Source of the DNA: Kribbella rubisoli
Lineage (GTDB): Bacteria; Actinomycetota; Actinomycetes; Propionibacteriales; Kribbellaceae
Length of the DNA stretch: 64,000 nucleotides
Reading direction: 5' to 3'
NCBI RefSeq assembly: GCF_004217145.1
Contig: NZ_SHKR01000011.1
Span: 1,674,001 to 1,738,000 of the forward strand
Shown here: positions 1 through 7,075 of the stretch, in pieces
Position numbering within the stretch: the first letter of the stretch is position 1
How the letters are laid out: the number at the start of each line of letters is the position of its first letter
The notes under the pieces: generated by a model
The model's database searches: none
What the model was told of the DNA's origin: nothing
Seen by the model: the letters and a program-made list of their open reading frames with translations, nothing else
Program-made: the position numbers and the translations under genes

Positions 1-159
1 CAACCGGAGCTCGCTGCAGGCGGTCTCGAGCGCCTGCGCCTGGGTCCGGCAGTTGTCGACGAACCAGAACGGATCGTCGGGCTGCGGATCATCGGCGTCG
101 TCGATGTCGGCGTACCAGTGCCGACTGCCGTAGTGCACTACTCGCACCCGTAGATTCAT
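1..159 (-). CDS. Hypothetical protein, N-terminal part only
   Basis: An open frame starts at an ATG whose complement is 157-159 and runs off the left edge, giving 53 residues. The visible N-terminus (MNLRVRVVHYGS, then a run rich in Asp and Pro) has no motif I recognise. A GGGGAG ribosome site lies about 8 nt upstream, which supports the start. It is read in the same direction as the aminopeptidase to its right, but a strong hairpin at 218-269 separates them, so it is probably its own transcript. Confidence 0.55.
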   Translation of the reverse strand, partial: MNLRVRVVHYGSRHWYADIDDADDPQPDDPFWFVDNCRTQAQALETACSELRL

Positions 160-217
160 GATGACTACTCCCCGTACCCAGGGATACTGGGTCCCCCCTG
201 GTCCCAGTCGGGGCCGC

Positions 218-269
218 CTCGGCCTGGCGCGTGGTACGCGGCCCCCCACTAGCCACGCGCCCGGCCGAG
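218..269 (-). terminator. Strong hairpin between two leftward genes
   Basis: Arms 218-234 and 253-269 pair over 17 bp with one mismatch around an 18-nt loop. It lies after the stop of the aminopeptidase gene (352) and before the next leftward gene. A weaker stem (186-194 with 200-208) adjoins it. There is no T-tract, so it would be a GC-rich actinobacterial type terminator. Confidence 0.5.
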
Positions 270-351
270 TTCGACCCTCCCCCGCTCTGTACATCGTGCT
301 GGGCGGGCGAGTGTTACCGATTGTGACGCTTAATTTTGAGCGATCGCTTGA

Positions 352-1776
352 TTACTTCAGGTGTGACTTGGTCCACTGCTCCAGGCCGTCGGTGGTGATC
401 GGCAGGTCCTCGGTCAGGATCTCCAGCCGGTCGGAGTGGACGACGACGTTGTCCTCGATCCGGATGCCGATGCCGCGCAGCTCCGGCGGCACGGTCTCGT
501 CGTTCGGGTGGAAGTACAGGCCCGGCTCGACCGCGAGCGCCATGCCGGCCTCGATGGTGCCGGCGAAGTACGCCTCCGGACGGGATGCGTCGCAGTCGTG
601 GACGTCGAGGCCGATGTAGTGGCCGGTCCCGCAGACGATGTAGCGGCGGTGCTGCTGGCCGTCCGGGCCGAGCAGTTCGTCGATCGACGCCTCGAGCAGG
701 CCCCAGTCCCGCAGCCCTTCGGCCAGCACCCGCAGCGCTTCGTACTGGAAGGCGCGGTACGGCGCTCCGACCTTGACCGCTTCGAGGGATGCGAGCTGTG
801 CCTTGTGCACCAGGTCATGCACCTGCCGCTGCGCAGCGGTGTACTCGCCGGTGGCCGGGAACGTCCGGGTCACGTCGGCGGTGTAGAGCGTGCGCGTCTC
901 GACGCCTGCGTCCAGCAGGATCACGTCGCCCTCGTTCACCGGACCGTCGTTGCGGACCCAGTGCAGCACCGGTGCGTGGTTGCCAGCAGCAACAATCGAC
1001 GCATAGCCGACGCCGTTGCCGGCGGTCCGCGCGCGCCGGTCGAACGTGCCCTGCAGCCAGCGCTCGCCGCCGCCACGGATCGCCTCCGGCAGCTCGCTCG
1101 CCACGTCGCCGAACGCGAGCACGCTGGCCGCGACCGCATCCCGCAGCTGGTCGAGCTCCCAGTCGTCCTTGATCCGGCGCAGCTCGGCGAGCGTCTGCCG
1201 CAGCGCGTTGCCGTCGGTGGGCGACGTTCGTACCAACGCGTCCAGCATCGGCTCGACGCCGGGCACCGAGAGCATGAACGGGACCGCGCCACGCACTGCG
1301 GCGGGCAGCTCCTCGAGCGGACGGCAGGCGATCTGCAGCGCGTCCGACCAGTCCTTCAGGCCCGGCACCGGGCCGATCCACAGCTCACCGTCGCGCGCGT
1401 TCGCGAAGAAGTCCGCCTCGTCCGGGCCGGCCGTCTCACGCAGGTACAGCGTCGCATCGCCGTCACCGGAGATCACCAGTACGGCGCCCTCGGCCTGGCA
1501 ACCGGTCAGCCAGACGAAGTCGCTGTCGGCGCGGAACTGGTAGTCGGTGTCGTTCGACCGCACCGGTGCCCGGCCGGCCGCGAGCGCGATCCGCCGTCCC
1601 GGCAGCGCCGCGGCGAGCTTCCGCCGGTGCTCGGCGGCCGCCTCGGCGAGCCCTTCCAGCACCGAAACCGAGCGGTCCACCGGCCCCCAGCCACGCGAGA
1701 TGAACTCCCGGAACCCCTTGGCGTCGATGGGGCGGTACGACTTCGGTGTTTCTTCGGTCCGGGCGTCATCGGACAT
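352..1776 (-). CDS. pepP: Xaa-Pro aminopeptidase (M24B family)
   Basis: This 474-residue cytosolic metallopeptidase should remove an N-terminal residue that precedes proline. An N-terminal AMP_N-type domain occupies roughly residues 30-170 and the pita-bread catalytic domain the rest. The dinuclear metal ligands of the family are all visible: D289, D301, H386, E417 (AVEPGLYF) and E441 (IRIED), plus the substrate-side H267. The ATG at 1776 has GGGGAG 8 nt upstream. Its neighbours recycle 5-oxoproline, another N-terminal peptide product, so a shared role in peptide turnover is possible but inferred. The promoter region carries a long imperfect palindrome (1809-1973). Confidence 0.9.
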   Translation of the reverse strand: MSDDARTEETPKSYRPIDAKGFREFISRGWGPVDRSVSVLEGLAEAAAEHRRKLAAALPGRRIALAAGRAPVRSNDTDYQFRADSDFVWLTGCQAEGAVLVISGDGDATLYLRETAGPDEADFFANARDGELWIGPVPGLKDWSDALQIACRPLEELPAAVRGAVPFMLSVPGVEPMLDALVRTSPTDGNALRQTLAELRRIKDDWELDQLRDAVAASVLAFGDVASELPEAIRGGGERWLQGTFDRRARTAGNGVGYASIVAAGNHAPVLHWVRNDGPVNEGDVILLDAGVETRTLYTADVTRTFPATGEYTAAQRQVHDLVHKAQLASLEAVKVGAPYRAFQYEALRVLAEGLRDWGLLEASIDELLGPDGQQHRRYIVCGTGHYIGLDVHDCDASRPEAYFAGTIEAGMALAVEPGLYFHPNDETVPPELRGIGIRIEDNVVVHSDRLEILTEDLPITTDGLEQWTKSHLK

Positions 1777-1808
1777 GAGCGAGCTCCCCTTTGCAGCTGA
1801 CGTTGTCT

Positions 1809-1973
1809 AGGGCGTGTGTGGTGGTCCAGCGCCGTAGCGAGCAGGTGCTCGGTGCGGTGCATCGGCGCGCGGGGGCGAAGGGGTCGATGCGGAGCATCGT
1901 TCCCTTTGCACCCGTGCGGCGAGGTGCCGTGCCGAGTGCCGCGCAGTAGGCGCTGGACCACCACACACGCCCT
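1809..1973. repeat. 165-bp imperfect palindrome, MITE/REP-like
   Basis: The outer 25 bp (1809-1833) are repeated perfectly in inverted orientation at 1949-1973. The interior remains alignable between the two arms and ends in a small central hairpin (CGATGC-gga-GCATCG). No transposase is inside and no clear target duplication is visible. It sits between the GntR gene stop and the aminopeptidase start, so it could also act as a terminator. No second copy was noticed in the window. Confidence 0.6.
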
Positions 1974-2017
1974 CACATCAACTCAGGTACTCACGGGGCG
2001 GCGCAAGCCCTTATCGG

Positions 2018-2740
2018 CTACCGGGACCGGAAGGCGGCGAGGATGGCCTGCTCGGAGTGCAGCAGGTACTCGTGCAGGTCGGCCGCAGCCTCGTCGTACT
2101 TGCGGGCTTCGAGCAGCTCGAACAGCCTGCGGTTCCGCTCGATGTACGGCTCGTGCAGCTCGCGCGGGGTCGCGATCACGTGGAAAAGGAGCCGCAACTC
2201 TGCGAGCAGCCGGCCGGTCATCGCGTCCATGCGGGAGCTGTCGGCCAGACCGATCAGGTGCTCGTGGAAGCGCATGTTCGCCGTACCGACAACCGGCCAC
2301 CGGTCCGCACGGGCCGCGGCCTCGGCCGCCTCGACGTCGTCCTGCAACGGCTCGAGACGGCTCGCCGGCAGCTCCGGATCCCGGTCGTCCAGTCCGCGTA
2401 CGACGTCCACCTCGAGGACCCGGCGCAGGCGGTACAGGTCGATCACGTCGTGCTCGTCCAGCTCGGGGACGAAGACTCCGCGGTGCAGCTTGTAGACGAG
2501 CAGACCCTCGTGGGTCAGCAGCCGGAAGGCCTCGCGCAGGGTGTTCCGGCTGACCTCGAGGACCTCGGTCAGCTCGATCTCGGAGAGTTGGGCGCCGGGC
2601 GGCAGCGCGCCTTCGGTAATACTGCGGCGAAGGATGTCGGCGGCGCGCTCCGCGGAGCTGCTCCGGTCCAGTCGCGCGACGTCGGCGGCGACGGTTCGCA
2701 GCCATGCCTGCCGTTCGGTCTCGGCCCCACCCGTACTCAT
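2018..2740 (-). CDS. GntR-family (FadR/FCD) transcriptional regulator
   Basis: This 240-residue protein has an N-terminal winged helix (about residues 20-85, with the recognition segment SRNTLREAFRLLTHEGL) followed by an all-helical FCD ligand domain with the spaced Asp/His metal-type positions (RFHEHLIGLADSSRM). The start at 2740 follows GCGGAG. It is divergent from pxpABC, with a 15-bp perfect palindrome between the two, so it most likely represses or senses for 5-oxoproline use. The ligand is inferred from position only. Confidence 0.85.
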   Translation of the reverse strand: MSTGGAETERQAWLRTVAADVARLDRSSSAERAADILRRSITEGALPPGAQLSEIELTEVLEVSRNTLREAFRLLTHEGLLVYKLHRGVFVPELDEHDVIDLYRLRRVLEVDVVRGLDDRDPELPASRLEPLQDDVEAAEAAARADRWPVVGTANMRFHEHLIGLADSSRMDAMTGRLLAELRLLFHVIATPRELHEPYIERNRRLFELLEARKYDEAAADLHEYLLHSEQAILAAFRSR

Positions 2741-2789
2741 CTCCGCATCATCCCGCACCGGAGCGGCCAGGAAAAGTAGAACAAGCCTC

Positions 2790-2818
2790 TTGCAGGATTG
2801 TTGAACAATCTCTAGGCT
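2790..2818 (+). promoter_or_regulatory. pxp promoter with GntR operator in the spacer
   Basis: A -35-like TTGCAG (2790-2795) and a -10-like TAGGCT (2813-2818) are exactly 17 bp apart. The spacer contains GATTGTTGAACAATC (2796-2810), a perfect inverted repeat typical in size and symmetry of FCD/GntR operators. A repressor bound here would directly block RNA polymerase. Confidence 0.6.
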
Positions 2819-2837
2819 CGATCGAGGGAGGTGGCGC

Positions 2838-3590
2838 ATGGACCTCAACGCGGACATGGGTGAAGGATTCGGTTCCTGGTCGATGGGCGACGACTCGGCC
2901 TTGCTCGACGTTGTCACCAGCGCGAACGTGGCCTGCGGATTCCACGCCGGCGATCCGTCGATCATGCGGCGGGTGACGGCCGAGGCGGTCGAGCGCGGCG
3001 TCGCGATCGGGGCCCACGTCGGGTACGCCGACAAGCCCGGCTTCGGGCGGCGCTTCCTCGACATCGAGCCGGCCGCGTTGCGCGACGAGGTGGTGTACCA
3101 GCTCGGTGCGCTGGACGCGTTCGCGCGGATCGCGGGCGACAAGGTGCGGTACGTGAAGCCCCACGGCGCGCTGTACAACACGGTCGGCCACCACGTGGGG
3201 CAGGCCACCGCAGTGGTCGCAGCGGTCGCGGAGTACGACAAGACGCTCCCTGTGCTCGGTCTTCCCGGCTCGGTGTGGCTGCGGCTCGCCGAGGAGGCCG
3301 GTCTGACTGCGGTACACGAGGCCTTCGCGGACCGCGCGTACACCCCCGAGGGGACGTTGGTGTCGCGGCGCGAGGCTGGGTCTGTGCTGCACGACGCAGA
3401 CGAGATCGCGGCCCGGTGTACGGCGATGGCCACCGGGCAGCCCATCCAGGACAGCTCCGGCGGCTCGCTGGTGGTCGACCCGACCTCTATCTGCGTTCAC
3501 GGTGACACCCCTGGTGCCGTCGACATCGCTCGGCGCGTGCGTGGCGCGTTGGAGGGAGCGGGCGTCACCCTGCGCCCGTTCACCGGCTGA
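2838..3590 (+). CDS. pxpA: 5-oxoprolinase subunit A (LamB/YcsF family)
   Basis: This 250-residue LamB/YcsF-family protein begins with the signature DLNADMGEGFGSW. With PxpB and PxpC it forms the ATP-dependent bacterial 5-oxoprolinase that opens pyroglutamate to glutamate. Other family hallmarks seen are NVACGFHAGDP (around residue 33) and VKPHGALYN (around 108). A GAGGGAGG ribosome site precedes the ATG. It is first in a three-gene operon; its stop overlaps the start of pxpB by one base. Confidence 0.93.
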   Translation: MDLNADMGEGFGSWSMGDDSALLDVVTSANVACGFHAGDPSIMRRVTAEAVERGVAIGAHVGYADKPGFGRRFLDIEPAALRDEVVYQLGALDAFARIAGDKVRYVKPHGALYNTVGHHVGQATAVVAAVAEYDKTLPVLGLPGSVWLRLAEEAGLTAVHEAFADRAYTPEGTLVSRREAGSVLHDADEIAARCTAMATGQPIQDSSGGSLVVDPTSICVHGDTPGAVDIARRVRGALEGAGVTLRPFTG

Positions 3591-4195
3591 TGCGAATCCT
3601 CCCGGCGGGTGACCGGGCGCTGCTGGTCGAGCTCGATGATCTCGACGAGGTGCTCGGGTACTACGCCGCGCTGACCGCGGATGCCCCGGCGGATGTCGTC
3701 GACATCGTCCCGGCCGCCCGTACCGTGCTGGTCACCACAACCGGCGACCTCGCCACCTTGTCGCGAGCCCTGCACGACGTGACCCCTACCCGCGACAGCC
3801 GCACGACCGGTGATCTCGTCGACATCCCGGTCATCTATGACGGGGCCGACCTGGGCGACGTCGCCGACCTCCTCGGCTGTTCCCAGGACGACGTGATCGC
3901 GCGCCACACCGCCGACGAATGGACAGTCGCCTTCTGCGGCTTCGCTCCCGGATTCGGTTACCTGACCTCCACCGGCAGTTGGGACATTCCTCGCCGGTCG
4001 TCACCTCGGACAAAGGTCCCCACCGGCGCGGTCGCGCTGGCCGGCGAGTTCAGCGGCGTGTACCCGCGCGAATCTCCCGGTGGCTGGCAGTTGATCGGCC
4101 GCACCACGGCGAAGATCTTCGACCAGGAGCGCGATCCGGCCGCGCTGTTCCACCCGGGCCGTAGGGTCCGGTTCGTCGACGCGGGCCGTGGATGA
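3590..4195 (+). CDS. pxpB: 5-oxoprolinase subunit B (carboxyltransferase domain 1)
   Basis: This 201-residue protein corresponds to the allophanate-hydrolase subunit 1 (KipI-like) domain. The signature GFAPGFGYL is at residues 117-125, followed by the conserved PRRSSPRTKVPTGAVALAG stretch. It pairs with PxpC to form the ATP-using half of 5-oxoprolinase. The start overlaps the pxpA stop (TGATG), which implies translational coupling. Confidence 0.92.
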   Translation: MRILPAGDRALLVELDDLDEVLGYYAALTADAPADVVDIVPAARTVLVTTTGDLATLSRALHDVTPTRDSRTTGDLVDIPVIYDGADLGDVADLLGCSQDDVIARHTADEWTVAFCGFAPGFGYLTSTGSWDIPRRSSPRTKVPTGAVALAGEFSGVYPRESPGGWQLIGRTTAKIFDQERDPAALFHPGRRVRFVDAGRG

Positions 4196-5028
4196 GCAGC
4201 CTGACCATTCTCGAACCGGGGCCGTTGGCAACAATCCAGGACCGCGGGCGAGCGGGTCAGGCGGCACTCGGCGTACCGGCGTCGGGCGCCTGCGACCGGT
4301 CTCCCTACGAACTCGCGAACCGCCTGGTCGGCAATCGCCCCGGCGCGGCGGCACTCGAGGTCACCTTCGGCGGGCTGGTGCTGCACGCCGATGTCGACCT
4401 CGTCGTCGCCATCACCGGCGCCCCCTGCACCGGCGTACCTCTGAATGCTCCAGCCACGTTGCGCGCCGGCCAGCTGCTCCGGCTCGGTCCGCCTGTCACG
4501 GGTCTGCGGACGTACGTCGCGGTCCGCGGCGGCATCGACGTACCGCCGGTTCTTGGCTCTCGTTCGACCGACCTGCTGTCCGGCCTTGGGCCTGCGCCGC
4601 TGACGCCCGGTCTGACGCTGCCGGTCGGTCGCGCTGTCGAACCGATGCCCGGCGTCGACCTGGCTCCCGTCGCACACCCGGCCGGCGGGCAGGTCGCGCT
4701 CCGCGTGACTCCAGGACCCCGCCGAGACTGGTTCACCGACGCGGGCTGGGAGTCGCTGCTTTCCCAGACCTACCAGGTCAGCAGCAACAGCAACCGCGTC
4801 GGCGTACGCCTCGACGGCCGGCCACTGGAACGCGCTACGGCCGGCGAGCTGGCGAGCGAGGGCATGGCCCGCGGCGCCATCCAGATCCCACCGTCCGGCA
4901 CCCCGGTCATCTTCCTGGCCGACCATCCCGTCACCGGCGGCTACCCTGTCATCGCGTACGTCGCCGACGCCGACCTGGATGCCTGTGCCCAGCTGAGGCC
5001 GGGCCAGCCGGTGCGGCTCGTCAGCTGA
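4192..5028 (+). CDS. pxpC: 5-oxoprolinase subunit C (carboxyltransferase domain 2)
   Basis: This 278-residue protein is the allophanate-hydrolase subunit 2 (KipA-like) partner. Typical features are the N-terminal DRGRAGQAALGVPASGACD segment near residue 18, VRGGIDVPPVLGSRSTDL mid-protein, and SNSNRVGVRLDG. The start overlaps the pxpB stop in an ATGA. The operon ends here: the next gene converges with only 3 bp between the stop codons. Confidence 0.92.
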   Translation: MSSLTILEPGPLATIQDRGRAGQAALGVPASGACDRSPYELANRLVGNRPGAAALEVTFGGLVLHADVDLVVAITGAPCTGVPLNAPATLRAGQLLRLGPPVTGLRTYVAVRGGIDVPPVLGSRSTDLLSGLGPAPLTPGLTLPVGRAVEPMPGVDLAPVAHPAGGQVALRVTPGPRRDWFTDAGWESLLSQTYQVSSNSNRVGVRLDGRPLERATAGELASEGMARGAIQIPPSGTPVIFLADHPVTGGYPVIAYVADADLDACAQLRPGQPVRLVS

Positions 5029-5031
5029 CCT

Positions 5032-6012
5032 TCAGGTTGTCTGGAAGCGGCGCAGGTACTCCGTCGGCGTGATGCTCAGATGCCTCGCGAACGCACGTCG
5101 CAGGGTCTCGTCGCTGCCCAGCCCGCTGAGCCGAGCTGCTTTGGTGATGCTGTGGCCGTCGAGCAGTAGTTGCTGAGCCCGGTCGAGTCGCACTCGCTCG
5201 ACCCAGCGGCCGGGCGTGGTCTGGAACTCGCTCTGGAACAGACGGGTCAGATGCCGCGGACTGACGGCCGCAGATGCCGCCAGGTTCGGCAGGGTGTGGT
5301 CGCCTGCGGGGTCGGCCACAACGGTCTCGGTCACCACCCGCAGCGGATCGCTCCGCGCCGGCGGCGTGTCCAACGCTGTCGAGAACTGGGACTGCCCACC
5401 TGGCCGCTGCAAGAACACCACCAGTTCGCGGGCTGTTGCCCGAGCGACGTCGGCACCGTAGTCCGCCTCGACGAGAGCGAGCGCAAGGTCGATGCCGGCG
5501 CTGATGCCGGCCGACGTCACGTAACGCCCGTCGGTGATGTGCAGCGCGTCGGGCTCGACGTTCACCCTCGGGTACTGCCGCGCCATCGCGGCCGCGTGCC
5601 GCCAGTGCGTCGTCGCCCGCCGCCCGTCAAGGAAGCCGAGAGCCGCCAGTACGAACGCCCCGCTGCACACCGACGCCACCCGCTCAGCCCCTCCCGCAAG
5701 CGCCCGCGTCACGTCGGCGACCTCCGTCGGAACCTCCTCGACCAGGTGATCGGCCCCGGCCACCACCACCGTGTCGACAACTCCAACCTGCGCGGCCGCG
5801 ACCACCCCCGCCAGCACGACGCCCGATGCCGTCGTCACCTGCCCACTCTTTCCGGATACCAGCACCGTGTCGTACCGGCTGCTGCCCTGCGCCCGATTGG
5901 CCTGATGGAGCACTTCGAGCGGACCGGTGACGTCAAGGAGCGTCACCCCGTCGTACACCACGAACGCGACTCGGCGTGTCCGGATCTGTGGTTGATGTGG
6001 CGAATTGGACAT
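5032..6012 (-). CDS. GlxA-family (DJ-1/PfpI + AraC) transcriptional regulator
   Basis: In this 326-residue protein, residues 12-185 form a DJ-1/PfpI-like sensory domain with the nucleophile-elbow cysteine in VCSGAFVLAALG (C116). Residues about 220-325 form an AraC HTH, ending in a segment of the type GLGSDETLRRAFARHL. It is divergent from the HD-domain hydrolase at 6048 with a 35-bp gap, which is its most likely target. The sensory domain resembles isonitrile-hydratase-like proteins, but whether it has enzymatic activity cannot be told. Confidence 0.86.
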   Translation of the reverse strand: MSNSPHQPQIRTRRVAFVVYDGVTLLDVTGPLEVLHQANRAQGSSRYDTVLVSGKSGQVTTASGVVLAGVVAAAQVGVVDTVVVAGADHLVEEVPTEVADVTRALAGGAERVASVCSGAFVLAALGFLDGRRATTHWRHAAAMARQYPRVNVEPDALHITDGRYVTSAGISAGIDLALALVEADYGADVARATARELVVFLQRPGGQSQFSTALDTPPARSDPLRVVTETVVADPAGDHTLPNLAASAAVSPRHLTRLFQSEFQTTPGRWVERVRLDRAQQLLLDGHSITKAARLSGLGSDETLRRAFARHLSITPTEYLRRFQTT

Positions 6013-6047
6013 GGCATCAGCGTAACCCGCACCGCGAACCTGGACTC

Positions 6048-6680
6048 ATGATCGAAACCATCGCCGGGATCCGGATCCCCGACAGCGCCCTGGCCCGCGA
6101 GGCCACCGAACTCGTCCGTGACGTGGCGTCGCCGCTGCTGTTCGACCACTCCCGCAGGGTGTTCCTGTTCGGCGCGCTCCGCGGCAAGGACCTCGAGTAC
6201 GACGCCGAGCTGCTGTACGTCGGCGCGATGTTCCACGACCTCGGCCTGACCGAGCGCTACCGCCGGATCGACCAGCGCTTCGAGATCGACGGCGCCGACG
6301 AGGCCCGGCGTTTCCTCCACCAGCACGGCGTCACCGGCGAGGCCGCCGACCGGGTGTGGACGGCGATCGCGTTGCACACCACGCCGGAGATCCCGCTCCA
6401 CCTGCCCGCCGAGGTCGCGCTCGTCACCCGCGGTGTCGAACTCGACGTACTCGGTCTCGGGTACGACGTGATCACCGACGCGGAGCGCGACGCCGTCGTC
6501 GCCGCGCACCCGCGTCCGGACTTCAAGAACCGGATCCTCGAGGCCTTCACCGAGGGAATCCAGGACCGGCCCGCGACGACGTTCGGCAACGTGAAGTCCG
6601 ACGTCCTCGAACACTTCGTGCCCGGTTTCCACCACACCGACTTCGTCGACGTCATCAAGAACTCCGCCTGGCCTGAATAA
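6048..6680 (+). CDS. HD-domain hydrolase, cyanamide-hydratase-like
   Basis: In this 210-residue protein the HD metal site is visible as FDHS (H34), AMFHDLGL (H63, D64), a later LHTT and a C-terminal region in which catalytic aspartates are expected. Length and motif spacing fit the family that includes yeast cyanamide hydratase, which hydrates small C-N compounds; the real substrate is unknown. The ATG at 6048 was chosen because longer readings run into the divergent regulator. It is likely controlled by the GlxA-type regulator. Confidence 0.75.
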   Translation: MIETIAGIRIPDSALAREATELVRDVASPLLFDHSRRVFLFGALRGKDLEYDAELLYVGAMFHDLGLTERYRRIDQRFEIDGADEARRFLHQHGVTGEAADRVWTAIALHTTPEIPLHLPAEVALVTRGVELDVLGLGYDVITDAERDAVVAAHPRPDFKNRILEAFTEGIQDRPATTFGNVKSDVLEHFVPGFHHTDFVDVIKNSAWPE

Positions 6681-6724
6681 GACCTTGCTTGTGAGGGGAG
6701 CGGGGACCGGCGAGGATGTGCGGT

Positions 6725-7069
6725 ATGACGGAGACGCCGGGTATTGACAGCACTGTCCCTCCGAGCGGCACCGGGTGTGTCGAGTGCCTGGCAGCCGACG
6801 GTTGGTGGTTCCACCTCCGCCGCTGCGCGGAGTGCGGCCACATCGGCTGCTGCGACTCCTCTCCCGAGCAGCACGCCTCCCGCCACGCGGCCGAGAGCGG
6901 TCACCAGATCGTCCGCAGCTTCGAACCGGGCGAGGACTGGTTCTGGCACTACGGCGAGTCCGAGTACTACAACGGCCCCGAGCTGGCCCCGCCGGCCGCC
7001 CACCCCGAGAACCAACCGGTCCCCGGCGGCAACGTCCCCACCGGCTGGCAGGGCAAGCTCCACCGCTGA
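6725..7069 (+). CDS. UBP-type zinc-finger protein
   Basis: This 114-residue protein is built around a zf-UBP fold. Cysteines at 18, 21, 34, 37 and 42 and histidines at 50, 54 and 60 give the CxxC...CxxC...GCCD...H...H...H pattern. Prokaryotic members are small stand-alone proteins of unknown role; in eukaryotes this finger binds the ubiquitin C-terminus, which has no obvious counterpart here. The start at 6725 follows GAGG at workable spacing; another ATG lies 9 bp upstream. The GH32 gene follows after 6 bp. Confidence 0.8.
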   Translation: MTETPGIDSTVPPSGTGCVECLAADGWWFHLRRCAECGHIGCCDSSPEQHASRHAAESGHQIVRSFEPGEDWFWHYGESEYYNGPELAPPAAHPENQPVPGGNVPTGWQGKLHR

Positions 7070-7075
7070 GGCGCC

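Noticed and set aside
436..1800. Long + strand open frame opposite the aminopeptidase
   Set aside because: It is antisense to a gene with all catalytic motifs and has the Arg/Val/Asp-rich composition typical of shadow frames in high-GC DNA.
2740..3445. Upstream extension of the GntR frame across pxpA
   Set aside because: The extension is the antisense of pxpA. The internal ATG at 2740 has a ribosome site and begins a normal-length FCD regulator.
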